NCBI RefSeq assembly: GCF_025399895.1
Contig: NZ_JAODUA010000023.1
Location: 29,118 to 93,117, forward strand
Source: Streptomyces sp. ASQP_92
GTDB lineage: Bacteria > Actinomycetota > Actinomycetes > Streptomycetales > Streptomycetaceae
DNA length: 64,000 nt
Direction of reading: 5' to 3'
The notes under the pieces: model-generated
The model's database searches: none
Told to the model about the DNA's origin: nothing
Seen by the model: only the letters and a program-made list of their open reading frames with translations
Position numbers and translations under genes: made by a program
Part shown: positions 39,133 to 48,474 of the stretch, one piece after another
Layout of the letters: the number at the start of each line of letters is the position of its first letter
Numbering within the stretch: position 1 is the first letter of the stretch

Positions 39133-41765
39133 TGCGGTGGCTGGATCGTGGCCGGCTGCGCTCGGCCTGCTTCACGGCGCTGATCACCGTGGTGTTCCTG
39201 CTCGTCAACGCCCAGGTCGCGCACGCCGCCGAGACCAGCGGCGGCGACATGCTCTCCCCGCTCAACATCACCAGTTCCGAAGGCGTCCCCATCAACGGCT
39301 ACGAGCTGTCGGCCGAGGGCGGCAGCGTCTTCTCCTTCAAGTCCAACGCGTACGCCTTCATCATGTCGGGCCTGTTCACCCTGCTGCGGCTCGTGGTCGG
39401 CCTGGCCTGCTGGGCGATCGGCTACGCCTTCAAGTTTCCGCTGCTCAAGATGCTGGCCGACCCGGCACAGAAAGCCGCCGACGCCTACAACCACGCCGTC
39501 GTGGACACCCTTGGCCTCAAGGGGCTGCTGTTGGCCTGGGCGTTCGTCTTCGGGCTGATCCTGTTCGTGCGGGGCAAGGCAGGCAAGGGCCTCGGCGAGA
39601 TCGCCCTGACCCTGGTCATCGGCGCGCTCGCCGCATCCGCGTTCGTCCGCCCCGACTACCTGCTCTCCCAGAACGGGCCACTCGCCCAGACCGAGCAGGC
39701 CGCCGCCGAAGTCGCCCGCGACACCGTCAACTCCCACTACTGGGGCGGGAAGATCGCCAGCGATCAGGGACCGTGCAAAGGCATGGCCGGCAACGCCGAA
39801 CTCAAGTGCCTCCAGATCGAAGGGGCCAAACCGCTCTCGCCGGCCGAGGTGGCCCGCCCGATCCAGGACTCCCTCACCAACGCCCTCGTGGTCAAGGGCT
39901 ACATGCTGCTGGAGTACGGCCGCGTCCTGGACCCCGCCAACGACGCGGACAGAAAGGCCTACGCCCTCCACCTCAAATGGGTCTCCGGCGGCTACAAGCC
40001 CGAGAACCAGCCCAAGAAGAACAAGGACGCCTGCGACCTGCTCCGGGGACCCGCCCTGCAGTACTGCGAGCAGGGCGCCGCCGGGCAGCTCAAGGGCCCC
40101 GACGCCGACCAGTTGCCAGCGCTCACCACCGGCGATGCCCTGCTGCAGGCCTCCCAGCCGGTATTGACGGAGGAGGACCAGCAGTTCGCCGCCTTCCTCA
40201 AGGACCTCAAGGAGGAGGCCGGGCCGGTCGGCAAGTCCTGCGCCGAGTACGCGGCGAAACCGACCGGCTGGCGCACCGCAGGCGCCCTGATGCTGTTCAT
40301 CGCGGCCCTGCTGATCTGCGCGATCCCGTTGTCCGCGTCAGTGGTGCTGCTCGGCACCCAGGCCGCCGACGCCGGCGCGGCCACGGTCGGCGGAATCTCC
40401 TTCGTCTGGGGCATGCTGCCCGGCCCCAGCCGGCAGGCGGTGTGGAAATGGGCCGCCATCTTCATCATGTCGGTCGCGGTCATGTTCCTGTGCTGCATGT
40501 TCCTGCCGTTCTACGGCATCGGCATCGACGTGGTGTTCACCGACGGGCCCGAGTTGCCGGCCGAACGCCTCCTGGTCCTGGACGTCCTGGGCATCGTCGG
40601 CTTGGCCTTCCACCGTTCCCTGATGCGCGGCATCTCCAGCTTCGGACAGCGCCTGGCGCTCCGGATGCGCTACGCGAAGGTCGGCGGCACGCACCTGCCC
40701 GGCGACACCTCCGAGATCGGCGCCGCCCTGGCCGTGCACTCCGCCGGCGGAGCGGGGCTCGGAACCGGTGGGTTGCGCTCCCTGGCCATGTCCGGCTCCT
40801 ACGGCCAACTCGGCACCCGCCACCGGCTGATGGCCTCACTGACCTCGCTGGTAGATGGCACCGGCATGCCCGTCGACTCCGGCCGGCTGCTGGCCGATGC
40901 AGGGGCCGAGGCCTCCCGCGGCCTTGCACCGCTCGCCCTGGCCACCACCGGCCTTCGGCTCGGCGCCCGCGGTACCTGGGGATTGCTGGTGGGACGCCGC
41001 CCGGACGACAAAGCACTAGAACGGTGGCGCAAACCCAACGCCGATGCAGACAGCGCTGAAACGGAAGGGGAAGCGGGCGCAGGGGGCCTGACCCGTCGCC
41101 GTGGGCCCGCGGACCGCTACCGGGATCCGGACGGAACCATCGCCGACCGGGACTCGGGAACCCTGCTGCACGACCAGCACCAGGACCGCACCCTGCTCTC
41201 CACCCGCGCCCACAACCGTCTCGTGCGGCTGCGCGGCTACCGGATCCTTCACCGCGCGGGACGGATCGCATACGGCTCGAGCTGGGGCCTGCCGGAGAAC
41301 ATCCGGCGCGGCCACGGACACGGCTCGCAGTACACCCAGGACGCCCGCCAGCAGGTGAAGGTCTGGGGCAACACCGTCCGCGAGGACGGACGAGCCTGGA
41401 CCGGTGCCGGCAGAACCGCCGCCCAGCGGCTGCGCGAACAGCCCGGTGACCGGGGCGCACCCGCTCCTTTCACCGGCCGGACCCTGCGCTCGACAACCCC
41501 GCGGACCAGCGGCCTCCCTGCTCCCGGCGCACCTGCTGCTCCCCCAATGCCGCCGGCCACGCCACCGCCACGCCCGACAGCTTCCCCAGCCACGCCGCCA
41601 CCCCCGTCCACGCCCACTCCTCCGGCTGCCCCGGATCCCGCGGCGCTGCGGCGCAGGATCATCGACCGGCTCGGGGCCGGGGATCCGCCCGAGGAGCGCC
41701 GCCGCGTCCAGGACGAGATGCGCCACCGCTTCGGCGACCCGGACGCGGGCGGTGACGGCGGATGA
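39132..41765 (+). CDS. VirB6/TrbL-like polytopic membrane protein
   Basis: An 877-residue protein from ATG 39132 (TGATG overlap). It begins with a signal-anchor (TALITVVFLLVNAQVAHA) and contains several transmembrane helices in two groups (SGLFTLLRLVVGLACWAIGY, GLLLAWAFVFGLILFV, LTLVIGALAASAFV; then LMLFIAALLICAIPLSASVV and AAIFIMSVAVMFLCCMFLPF), with a large extracytoplasmic loop containing cysteines between them. The last 350 residues are cytosolic, charged and finally Pro-rich. This is the layout of the VirB6/TrbL-type channel protein of actinobacterial conjugation systems. Confidence 0.75.
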   Translation: MRWLDRGRLRSACFTALITVVFLLVNAQVAHAAETSGGDMLSPLNITSSEGVPINGYELSAEGGSVFSFKSNAYAFIMSGLFTLLRLVVGLACWAIGYAFKFPLLKMLADPAQKAADAYNHAVVDTLGLKGLLLAWAFVFGLILFVRGKAGKGLGEIALTLVIGALAASAFVRPDYLLSQNGPLAQTEQAAAEVARDTVNSHYWGGKIASDQGPCKGMAGNAELKCLQIEGAKPLSPAEVARPIQDSLTNALVVKGYMLLEYGRVLDPANDADRKAYALHLKWVSGGYKPENQPKKNKDACDLLRGPALQYCEQGAAGQLKGPDADQLPALTTGDALLQASQPVLTEEDQQFAAFLKDLKEEAGPVGKSCAEYAAKPTGWRTAGALMLFIAALLICAIPLSASVVLLGTQAADAGAATVGGISFVWGMLPGPSRQAVWKWAAIFIMSVAVMFLCCMFLPFYGIGIDVVFTDGPELPAERLLVLDVLGIVGLAFHRSLMRGISSFGQRLALRMRYAKVGGTHLPGDTSEIGAALAVHSAGGAGLGTGGLRSLAMSGSYGQLGTRHRLMASLTSLVDGTGMPVDSGRLLADAGAEASRGLAPLALATTGLRLGARGTWGLLVGRRPDDKALERWRKPNADADSAETEGEAGAGGLTRRRGPADRYRDPDGTIADRDSGTLLHDQHQDRTLLSTRAHNRLVRLRGYRILHRAGRIAYGSSWGLPENIRRGHGHGSQYTQDARQQVKVWGNTVREDGRAWTGAGRTAAQRLREQPGDRGAPAPFTGRTLRSTTPRTSGLPAPGAPAAPPMPPATPPPRPTASPATPPPPSTPTPPAAPDPAALRRRIIDRLGAGDPPEERRRVQDEMRHRFGDPDAGGDGG

Positions 41766-42928
41766 GGCTCCCCGCCCTGCCGCGTCCCCGGCGAGCCAAG
41801 TGGGCTGTGCTGCTCACGCTCGTGCTGTTCACCGCGGTGTGCTGCGCCGCGCCGCTCGCCGGGACCCTCAACGCGCTGGCCGCGCTCGCCGCCACGCGTC
41901 CCGCCATCAGCAACGACCCAGGAGGCGGCACCATCGCCGACATCCCGCCCCGAATGCTGCAGGCCTACCAGAAGGCCGCGTCCCTCATCGGACACGAGGT
42001 ACCGGGCTGCCGGGGCCTGGACTGGCCGGTCCTCGCCGGCATCGCGAAGATCGAGTCCAACCACGCGGCCGGGCACAGTATCGCCGCCAACGGCAATATC
42101 ACCCCGCGCATCTACGGCGTGCTCCTCAACGGCTCCGGAGCTGGCGGCAACACCACCGCGGTCGCCGACAGCGACCACGGGCGGTGGGACGGCACCGCGC
42201 AGGGCGAACGGGCTGTTGGCCCCTTCCAGTTCCTGCCCTCCACCTGGGATGACAGCGCGGGCCGCGATGCGAATGGCGACGGCGTCAAAGACCCGCACAA
42301 CGCCGACGACGCAGCCCTCGGCGCGGCCGTCTACCTGTGCGGCAACGGACGCGACCTAAAGGATCCGGCCCAGCTCCGCTCGGCGATCTTGCAGTACAAC
42401 CAGTCCGGGACATACGCGGACGAGGTCCTCGGGTGGATCCGCCAGTACCGGGCGGCCACCAAGACCAGCATCGACCTGAGCCACGTGACCGGGACCGCGC
42501 GCACCGTACTCGATGCGGCCCTGTCCCAACGGGGCGTCCCTTACTCCTGGGGCGGCGGCGCCGCCTCCGGCCCCACCACGGGCAGCTGCTGCTCACCCAG
42601 CGGTAAATCGGGAGCCAGCATCACCGGCTTCGACTGCTCGGGACTGACTCTGTACGCGTACGCCAAGGCCGGCGTACAGCTTCCGCGGACCGCGGCGGAG
42701 CAGGCCGGAGCCGGCCGGCGCATCCCCGCCTCCCAGGGGCAAAACGCTCTGGCCCCGGGCGACTTGGTGTTCTACGCCTACGCTCCGGGCCGGGACTCGA
42801 CGATCTACCACGTCGGGATCTACGCGGGGAACGGACAGATGGTCAACGCTCCCCGCCCTGGAGCCTCCGTACGCCTGGACGCCGTCGATGCGATGTCGGG
42901 GTTCGCAGGAGGGGCCAGGCTGCTGTGA
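41762..42928 (+). CDS. bifunctional lytic transglycosylase-NlpC/P60 peptidase (VirB1-like)
   Basis: A 388-residue exported enzyme from ATG 41762. After an N-terminal transmembrane segment (WAVLLTLVLFTAVCCAAPLA) comes an SLT-type domain with IAKIESNHAAGH (catalytic Glu about residue 98), AVGPFQFLPSTWDD and DAALGAAVYLCGNG. A C-terminal NlpC/P60 domain follows: GVPYSWGGG, TGFDCSGLTLYAYAKAG (catalytic Cys about 292) and YHVGIYAGNGQMV with the catalytic His about 350. It would cleave glycan strands and peptide stems of peptidoglycan to let the apparatus cross the wall. Confidence 0.9.
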   Translation: MRLPALPRPRRAKWAVLLTLVLFTAVCCAAPLAGTLNALAALAATRPAISNDPGGGTIADIPPRMLQAYQKAASLIGHEVPGCRGLDWPVLAGIAKIESNHAAGHSIAANGNITPRIYGVLLNGSGAGGNTTAVADSDHGRWDGTAQGERAVGPFQFLPSTWDDSAGRDANGDGVKDPHNADDAALGAAVYLCGNGRDLKDPAQLRSAILQYNQSGTYADEVLGWIRQYRAATKTSIDLSHVTGTARTVLDAALSQRGVPYSWGGGAASGPTTGSCCSPSGKSGASITGFDCSGLTLYAYAKAGVQLPRTAAEQAGAGRRIPASQGQNALAPGDLVFYAYAPGRDSTIYHVGIYAGNGQMVNAPRPGASVRLDAVDAMSGFAGGARLL

Positions 42929-43599
42929 ACTCTCCCCACATCCCGTCGCAGCGGCCGCGCCCCATCTGGCCGCTCGCCCTGTGCACCGCAGTGCTGGCCT
43001 GCGGTGGTCTCACCCTGCTGATGCCCTCACCGCATCCCTCCGCCCCCGGCACAATCGCCGCACGCCTGCAGCCCTCGCCCACACAAGCTATTCCCCGCCA
43101 TCTCTCTGCGTCACGCCATGACGGGCCGCCCGCCGCGCCCGCCGCCTCCCCGTCCCGTGTGGCCACCCCTTCCACGAGCACAACCACACCGTCAGCCGTC
43201 CCGCCCCGCGGCGACGGCCCGGCAAGCGATCCGGCCATCCAACACCTCCTGGACCGGTCGTGGCCCCGCGATCTGCCCACGGACGACGAACAGCGACTCG
43301 TAGCTACCGGACGCCAGCTCCTGACCGCCGATGCGAGCGGCGTGGGCCGCGCCGCGTTCCCGTCCCTGTTCCCACCCGGCGCGCGGAACGTGGTGGTGCC
43401 TGCCTTCACACGCATCCGTATCCAGGCCGCCATCGCCCGCACCGACCCCGCCCGCCCGGGGCGGGTGGTCGTGCACCTGGTGTGGGCCGGCGCCGACCGC
43501 GGCGGCACCTACACCGAGGGACGCCTGACCGACCTCTCCTTCACCCGCACGCCCGCACAGAACGGACCCACCGCGTGGCAACCCATGCCCCTGTCCTGA
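42925..43599 (+). CDS. membrane-anchored extracytoplasmic protein of the transfer operon
   Basis: A 224-residue protein from GTG 42925 (GTGA overlap). One N-terminal membrane helix (WPLALCTAVLACGGLTLLMP) is followed by about 60 residues rich in Pro, Ser and Thr and a C-terminal folded domain (DPAIQHLLDRSWPRDLPTDD, VVVPAFTRIRIQAAIARTDP, GRVVVHLVWAGADRGGTYTE). Unknown family; probably a wall-facing component. Confidence 0.6.
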   Translation: MNSPHIPSQRPRPIWPLALCTAVLACGGLTLLMPSPHPSAPGTIAARLQPSPTQAIPRHLSASRHDGPPAAPAASPSRVATPSTSTTTPSAVPPRGDGPASDPAIQHLLDRSWPRDLPTDDEQRLVATGRQLLTADASGVGRAAFPSLFPPGARNVVVPAFTRIRIQAAIARTDPARPGRVVVHLVWAGADRGGTYTEGRLTDLSFTRTPAQNGPTAWQPMPLS

Positions 43600-46208
43600 C
43601 CCCACCACCGACACCGACACCGACGGCATCAGGCCCCGTGTTCGGTGCCCTGCACCAACTGCTCGCCACCATCGAGTGGCTCACTGACCAAGCCTGGCTG
43701 CTGCTCCTGGTCCTGGTGATCGCTGCAGTGATCACCGAACTGGTGCTGCGCCACATGGCCGCGCGTGCCTCGCAACAGCGCATGGCCCTCGATCTGATCC
43801 CAGCGCGGCACTTTGACCCCTCCACCGAGCAGATCCTGCGCCGCGGCATCGAGCTGACCCGAGCCTCCACCTCCATGCCGTGGTGGGCACCGCGACGCTC
43901 GAAGGCGGTGCGGATCCGGCTTCGCTCCGACGGCGCCAGCCCCCTCCTCTACCGCATCGAGGGCCCGGCAGGCGCCGAACGGCTGCTGACCACCACGCCC
44001 TTCAGCCCTCACGTCAAGGTCATCAAGGCCGCACCGCTGGCGGAGAAGAAGCGCCGTCACGAAGTACGGGCGGAGTTCATGCTGCGCGGCAATCCGGTCG
44101 CAACCCTGCGGGACGTCCCCCTTGAACCGGACCCCCTCCAGCCGCTGGTAGACGCCGTCGCTGACCTGCGTGCCCAGCTCGGAGACGTGGCCGAGCTCTG
44201 CATCGACCTGCAGCGCTCCCCCAAGATGGCGCTCAAGGCCCGCCGGTGGCAGCTGCTGGATGCCGCCCGGCGCAACGAGCGGGGCGAGGCCACGCGCCTG
44301 ACCCGCTGGATGCACAAGGATCACCAGAGGCTGGAGGACTCCTGGATCTTCCAGTTCACCCAGATGCTCACTCCTGACGGCCGCCGAACGCGCGAGGGCG
44401 GTCGGATGGTGATGACGCCGCCGCCAGCCCGCGTGGACACCGCCAAGGCCTTCGGCAAGCTCGCCGAAGACAGCCACTTGGTGCGGGTTCAGATCCTGGT
44501 GCGATGCGCCTCCAACACCCAGGGCCGCGCCGAGGCCCATCTCGCCCGCATCCAGGCAGGGCTGGATGTATTCGGCGGTTCGGCCAGGTTCGCCATAAGA
44601 GGATGGCGCATCGGGCCGTGGCGGCTGGGTGCCGACCGCTGGCCGCACCGGCGTCAGTTCGACCGGCGCTGGGCCACCGGCCAGTGCCAGCCGCCGGCCG
44701 CCAACTGGGTCCAGTTGACCGAGCTGCTCGGACTGCTCAAGCCGCCCACCATCCACTGCCGGATGCCACTGCTCGCCGTCGATCTGCCCGACTTCACGCC
44801 CGGCGACCCGTCCCTGCTGCTGCAGGGCTGGTACGAGGGCCCAGACGGCCGACGCCGCCTGGTCGCCACCCGCACAGCCGAGACCCTCTTCGAGGTCGGT
44901 GTCGGCAAGGCGGGCGGCGGCAAAACTGAACGCGCCCTCGTCCAATCCGTCGGCTACGCCCACGCCGGCGGCGGACTCCTGTTCGTCGACCCTCACCGTG
45001 ACTCCTGGCAGCGCGCAGCCCCCTACCTCGCCCATGACCACCTCATGGACCGCATCGCCCGCATCGACCTCAAAGCCACCGGCCCCGAGTCGCCGATCAG
45101 TTCCTGGAACCTGATCGGCATGCACCACGGGCGGCCCCGGCACGAAATCGTCGAGGACACCGTCGACGCCTTCGCCACCGCCTTCGGATGGGAAGACGCG
45201 AACGCGCCGCGCGCCATCGCCATCTTCACCGAGGCTCTCACCGTCCTGGCCACGGTAAACGAACTGGCTTGCCAGGCCGGGCGTCCCCACGACCAGGCAA
45301 CCATCTTCCAGGTCCGCACCCTGCTCACTGACACCGGATTCCGCACCAGCGCACTGGCCGCGGTCCGCGACCGCCTGGACGCCGAGTCGATGGCCTGGTG
45401 GCAGACCGTCTTCCCCACCTTCCCGGCCGACTCGTTCAACATCCTGATCAACCCGCTCGCCCGGCTGGCCGCGAACCCGGTCACCCGCGCCTTCCTCGGC
45501 CAGGGACAGGGCATCTACAACATTCGCACCGCCATGGACCACCGCATGATCGTGTGGGTATGCACAGCCGGCGGCGGTCCCACCGACAAACTCCTGGTCG
45601 CCCTCCTCGCCCGCGACCTGCTGCGAGCCGGCCGCTCCCGCACTGACCTGTCCGCAGACCAGCGCGTCCTCTTCCGGGTCTACCTCGACGAACTGATCAC
45701 CCTGACCGGCACCGCCGCCGACTCGATCGCCGCGATGTTCGAAGACCTGCGCAAGTTCAAAGTGCAGATCCATGGCATGACCCAGCTCCTGGCCCGACTC
45801 CCCATCTCCGTACGTCAGTCGCTGCTCCAGAACGCATCGACGCTCTCGACGACCACCGGCTCCAAAGCCGCGGTCACGGCCATCACCGAGGAATGGGGCG
45901 ACCAGCCCAGCGCTACGCATGTCGCCAACCTGGACCGCTACGACCACTACGCCCAGTTCACCGTCGACGGCCGCCGCGTCGGCCCTGTCCTCCTTCACGG
46001 CCCGGTGCTGGAGGAGGTGTTCGCCGACCTCTACGAGCCTCGCAAGCTCCGCGCCCTAGAGGCGGCCGCCGACAAGACGGCAGGGGTGCGGCCTCTGTCC
46101 GAACTCACCGCCCGTGCAGCAGCCCAGCAGCAGCGCGTCCAGGCCTTCCTCCTCGAGCATGCGCCCGCCGCCGTACCGCTCACCAAGTCGACCAAGGAGT
46201 TCCAGTGA
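43575..46208 (+). CDS. type IV coupling protein-like ATPase (VirD4/TraD type)
   Basis: An 877-residue protein if started at GTG 43575, overlapping the previous gene by 25 bases; GTG 43638 is an alternative that removes the overlap. It has an N-terminal membrane helix (AWLLLLVLVIAAVITELVL), an adaptor part, then an ATPase with Walker A FEVGVGKAGGGKTERALV (about residue 444) and Walker B LFRVYLDELITLTG (about 700), followed by FKVQIHGMTQLLARLP. Coupling proteins select the DNA-protein substrate and pump it into the channel. It is encoded directly before the replication-relaxation gene. Confidence 0.8.
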   Translation: MATHAPVLTPPPTPTPTASGPVFGALHQLLATIEWLTDQAWLLLLVLVIAAVITELVLRHMAARASQQRMALDLIPARHFDPSTEQILRRGIELTRASTSMPWWAPRRSKAVRIRLRSDGASPLLYRIEGPAGAERLLTTTPFSPHVKVIKAAPLAEKKRRHEVRAEFMLRGNPVATLRDVPLEPDPLQPLVDAVADLRAQLGDVAELCIDLQRSPKMALKARRWQLLDAARRNERGEATRLTRWMHKDHQRLEDSWIFQFTQMLTPDGRRTREGGRMVMTPPPARVDTAKAFGKLAEDSHLVRVQILVRCASNTQGRAEAHLARIQAGLDVFGGSARFAIRGWRIGPWRLGADRWPHRRQFDRRWATGQCQPPAANWVQLTELLGLLKPPTIHCRMPLLAVDLPDFTPGDPSLLLQGWYEGPDGRRRLVATRTAETLFEVGVGKAGGGKTERALVQSVGYAHAGGGLLFVDPHRDSWQRAAPYLAHDHLMDRIARIDLKATGPESPISSWNLIGMHHGRPRHEIVEDTVDAFATAFGWEDANAPRAIAIFTEALTVLATVNELACQAGRPHDQATIFQVRTLLTDTGFRTSALAAVRDRLDAESMAWWQTVFPTFPADSFNILINPLARLAANPVTRAFLGQGQGIYNIRTAMDHRMIVWVCTAGGGPTDKLLVALLARDLLRAGRSRTDLSADQRVLFRVYLDELITLTGTAADSIAAMFEDLRKFKVQIHGMTQLLARLPISVRQSLLQNASTLSTTTGSKAAVTAITEEWGDQPSATHVANLDRYDHYAQFTVDGRRVGPVLLHGPVLEEVFADLYEPRKLRALEAAADKTAGVRPLSELTARAAAQQQRVQAFLLEHAPAAVPLTKSTKEFQ

Positions 46209-47128
46209 CCGAGATGCCCCTCACCCGCGATGCCCCTGCTGGATGCTTCGTGCCCAGCCCGGTCGAGCCGCTCCCCCATCAGCTGCTCGCCGCGCTGGCC
46301 CAGCACCGCATGGCCACCAACCAGCAACTCCAGGACATGCTGCGCCCCCAGGCAAGCCGGCTGAACATCGTCAAGCCGCTGAGCCGACTGCACAAGGAAG
46401 GCCTGGTCGCCTTCACCGTGCTCCCCAGGTCCAACAGCCGGCGCGCCTGGTTCCTCACCCCGGACGGGGCCCGCATCACCCGCGACTGGCCCCAGCTGCG
46501 CGGCCGGCCTCCCTACCCGATCACTTCGGCGTCTGCGGCCTCGATGAAGACACCGCACGTCCTTACCGTGGTCCGGGCCCACCTCGCCTTCGTCGGTGAC
46601 GCGCGCCGCCGCGGCGACGAACACGGCTACCTCGACTGGACTCCCGAGGTCGCCCACTCGCTCGGGGACAGTGAGCGCGTCATCGCCGACGCGCTGATGT
46701 ACTACGTCCAGCACACCGGTGACGGCAGCCGCACCAAGCTCCGCGCCCTGGTCGAAGTCGACCGCGCCACCACCAGTAGCGAGCGCCTGGCCACCAAGCT
46801 CATCGACTACGCGCGCCTGCACACCTATACCCCCGGCCCACCGGGACGGCGTGCCGCCCAGGCGAACACGTTGCCGGCCTGGCAGCGCTGGTACCCCGTC
46901 TTCCCCCGCCTCCTGTTCATCCTCACCGGCGCCAGCCCCGTCACCCTCGCCCACCGCATCGAAGACCTCCAGGCCATGACCGCCGAACACCCGGCCGTTG
47001 CCCAACTCGCCCGTACTGTCCCGCTCGGCGCGGCTGTCCTGGACGACCTCGAACACCACGGCCCGTCCGGCCCCGTGTGGACGCCGCTCAACGGCAGGGG
47101 CGAACGCCGCTCCTGGACCGAGCTGTGA
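46205..47128 (+). CDS. replication-relaxation family protein
   Basis: A 307-residue protein from GTG 46205 (GTGA overlap), last gene of the operon. It has a winged-helix N-terminus (QLLAALAQHRMATNQQLQDM, PLSRLHKEGLVAFTVLP, WFLTPDGARITRDW) and a PD-(D/E)XK-like core (HVLTVVRAHLAFVGDARRRG, DALMYYVQ, LRALVEVDRATTSSERLATK) as in the Replic_Relax family of actinobacterial plasmids and integrative elements. It is thought to act in DNA processing for replication or transfer; the acidic ALVEVD followed by Lys could be a nuclease site. No classical relaxase is present in the window, so this protein is the best local candidate for substrate processing. Confidence 0.75.
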   Translation: MTEMPLTRDAPAGCFVPSPVEPLPHQLLAALAQHRMATNQQLQDMLRPQASRLNIVKPLSRLHKEGLVAFTVLPRSNSRRAWFLTPDGARITRDWPQLRGRPPYPITSASAASMKTPHVLTVVRAHLAFVGDARRRGDEHGYLDWTPEVAHSLGDSERVIADALMYYVQHTGDGSRTKLRALVEVDRATTSSERLATKLIDYARLHTYTPGPPGRRAAQANTLPAWQRWYPVFPRLLFILTGASPVTLAHRIEDLQAMTAEHPAVAQLARTVPLGAAVLDDLEHHGPSGPVWTPLNGRGERRSWTEL

Positions 47129-47141
47129 ACCCGCGTCGGTG

Positions 47142-47158
47142 GTCCGCGATGCGCGGAC
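47142..47158. terminator. bidirectional hairpin between convergent operons
   Basis: GTCCGCG, loop ATG, CGCGGAC: a 7-bp GC-rich stem 13 bases after the transfer operon and before the end of the convergent kinase gene. Confidence 0.55.
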
Positions 47159-47196
47159 GCTCCAAGGCGTACACCACAGCACTCGCCGAGCTCTGG

Positions 47197-48474
47197 CTAG
47201 GGAGCGCTGATCTTCTGCATCGGGGCAATCCGCACGTTGATGGCGCGCTCGATCTGCCGCGGCCCGAACGCGATCAGTACGTACGCACTGTCTCGGATCT
47301 CCAGCACGGTGCCGGTGCCGAACTTTGCGTGCTCGACCACGTCTCCGGGGACCAGAGGTTCGCCCACCCGGGGGCCGGGAGCTCGTCCGCGGTCCCGTAC
47401 TTGGTGCCGCTCGCGGTACACCGCGAGCGCCTCCTGCCCGACCGGGAAAGCGCGTGCAGGGCTCGTGGGCCCGGGCTCCTCCAGCATGGACAGACCGCCC
47501 GCCGACCACCAGGTCGTGTCCGCACCGGAGGCGGCATCCGCAGCCAGCGCCGCCTGCGGACCCGCGGGCGAGGGTGGAGGAGGATGGGCCGGTTGGGCGG
47601 TCACGGTGGTCTGCTCCCACCACAGCGGCCCGTGGCCGGCGCCGACCGGAATCGTCGGAGCCGGAGTCGCCGCGCCGTTGGTGAGCGAGGCGAGCAGGGC
47701 TCCGGGCGAGGGCCGATGGTGGGGCAGCTTAGCCAGGCACTGCTCGATCACGGCAGCCAGCCCGGCTGGCAGGCCAGTCAGATCGGGCTGGTCATGCACG
47801 ACGCGGTAGAGCAGGGCGTGCGCGGTGCCGGTACCGAATGGGCCGTGCCCGACGGCCGCGTAGCAGAGGACCGCGCCCAGCGAGAAGACGTCGCTGGCCG
47901 GCGAGATGACCATGCCCCGAGCTTGTTCGGGCGACATGAACCCGGGGGTGCCAATGGCGGCACCAAGCGTGGTGAGCGCCGGACCGTCGCTCAGGGCCCG
48001 GGCGATCCCGAAGTCGATGACGCGCGGACCGTCCAGCGTGAGCAGGATGTTCGACGGCTTCAGGTCCCGGTGCACCAGCCCGGTGCCATGGATCGCGGCC
48101 AGTGCTTCGGCCAGCGCTGCACCCATCTCGCGCACGTCGGACTCAAGCAGTGGGCCGTCCTCGTGCACCAAGGTCGCCAGATCGGGGGCGTCCACGTAGA
48201 CCGTGGCCACCCACGGCACCGCGGCCTCCAGGTCTGCGTCGACGACGGACGCCGTGTAGAAGCCGCTAATACTGCGGGCCGCCTCAACCTCCCGCCGGAA
48301 GCGTTCCCGAAAGCCGCTGTCCCCGGTCAGTTCGGTGCGCACCGTCTTCACGGCGACAGGACGGCCGCTGGGCGAGCGGGCGAGGTAGACCGTGCCCATG
48401 CCACCGCCGCCGAGCCGGGCCCGCAGCGTATATGGGCCAAGGTTGGCCGGATCTCCCGCGTCCAGCGGCTCCAT
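47197..48474 (-). CDS. Ser/Thr protein kinase with C-terminal PcrA/UvrD-Tudor-like module
   Basis: A 425-residue protein from ATG 48474, with GAGGGGG six bases upstream; GTG 48477 is one codon earlier. Numbered from that GTG, the Hanks kinase is complete: LGGGGMGTVYLA (22-33), VAVK with the ATP Lys44, HRDLKPSN (136-143, catalytic Asp138), DFG (155-157) and GTPGFMSPEQ. There is no transmembrane helix or PASTA domain. After a Pro-rich linker the last 50 residues read LVPGDVVEHAKFGTGTVLEI then VLIAFGPRQIERAI and APMQKI, matching the Tudor-like RNA-polymerase-binding domain of PcrA/UvrD. That fusion is unusual. It lies between the conjugation and Tad loci and could phosphorylate their components. 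Confidence 0.85.
   Translation of the reverse strand: MEPLDAGDPANLGPYTLRARLGGGGMGTVYLARSPSGRPVAVKTVRTELTGDSGFRERFRREVEAARSISGFYTASVVDADLEAAVPWVATVYVDAPDLATLVHEDGPLLESDVREMGAALAEALAAIHGTGLVHRDLKPSNILLTLDGPRVIDFGIARALSDGPALTTLGAAIGTPGFMSPEQARGMVISPASDVFSLGAVLCYAAVGHGPFGTGTAHALLYRVVHDQPDLTGLPAGLAAVIEQCLAKLPHHRPSPGALLASLTNGAATPAPTIPVGAGHGPLWWEQTTVTAQPAHPPPPSPAGPQAALAADAASGADTTWWSAGGLSMLEEPGPTSPARAFPVGQEALAVYRERHQVRDRGRAPGPRVGEPLVPGDVVEHAKFGTGTVLEIRDSAYVLIAFGPRQIERAINVRIAPMQKISAP

Noticed and set aside
38805..39971. Minus-strand frame of 388 codons in the transfer operon
   Set aside because: Opposes two coupled membrane-protein genes; low-complexity Gly/Glu/Val composition typical of antisense frames.
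43629..45998. Very long minus-strand frame opposite the coupling-type ATPase
   Set aside because: Its composition is that of an antisense shadow of GC-rich codons, while the plus strand has Walker motifs and operon overlaps.
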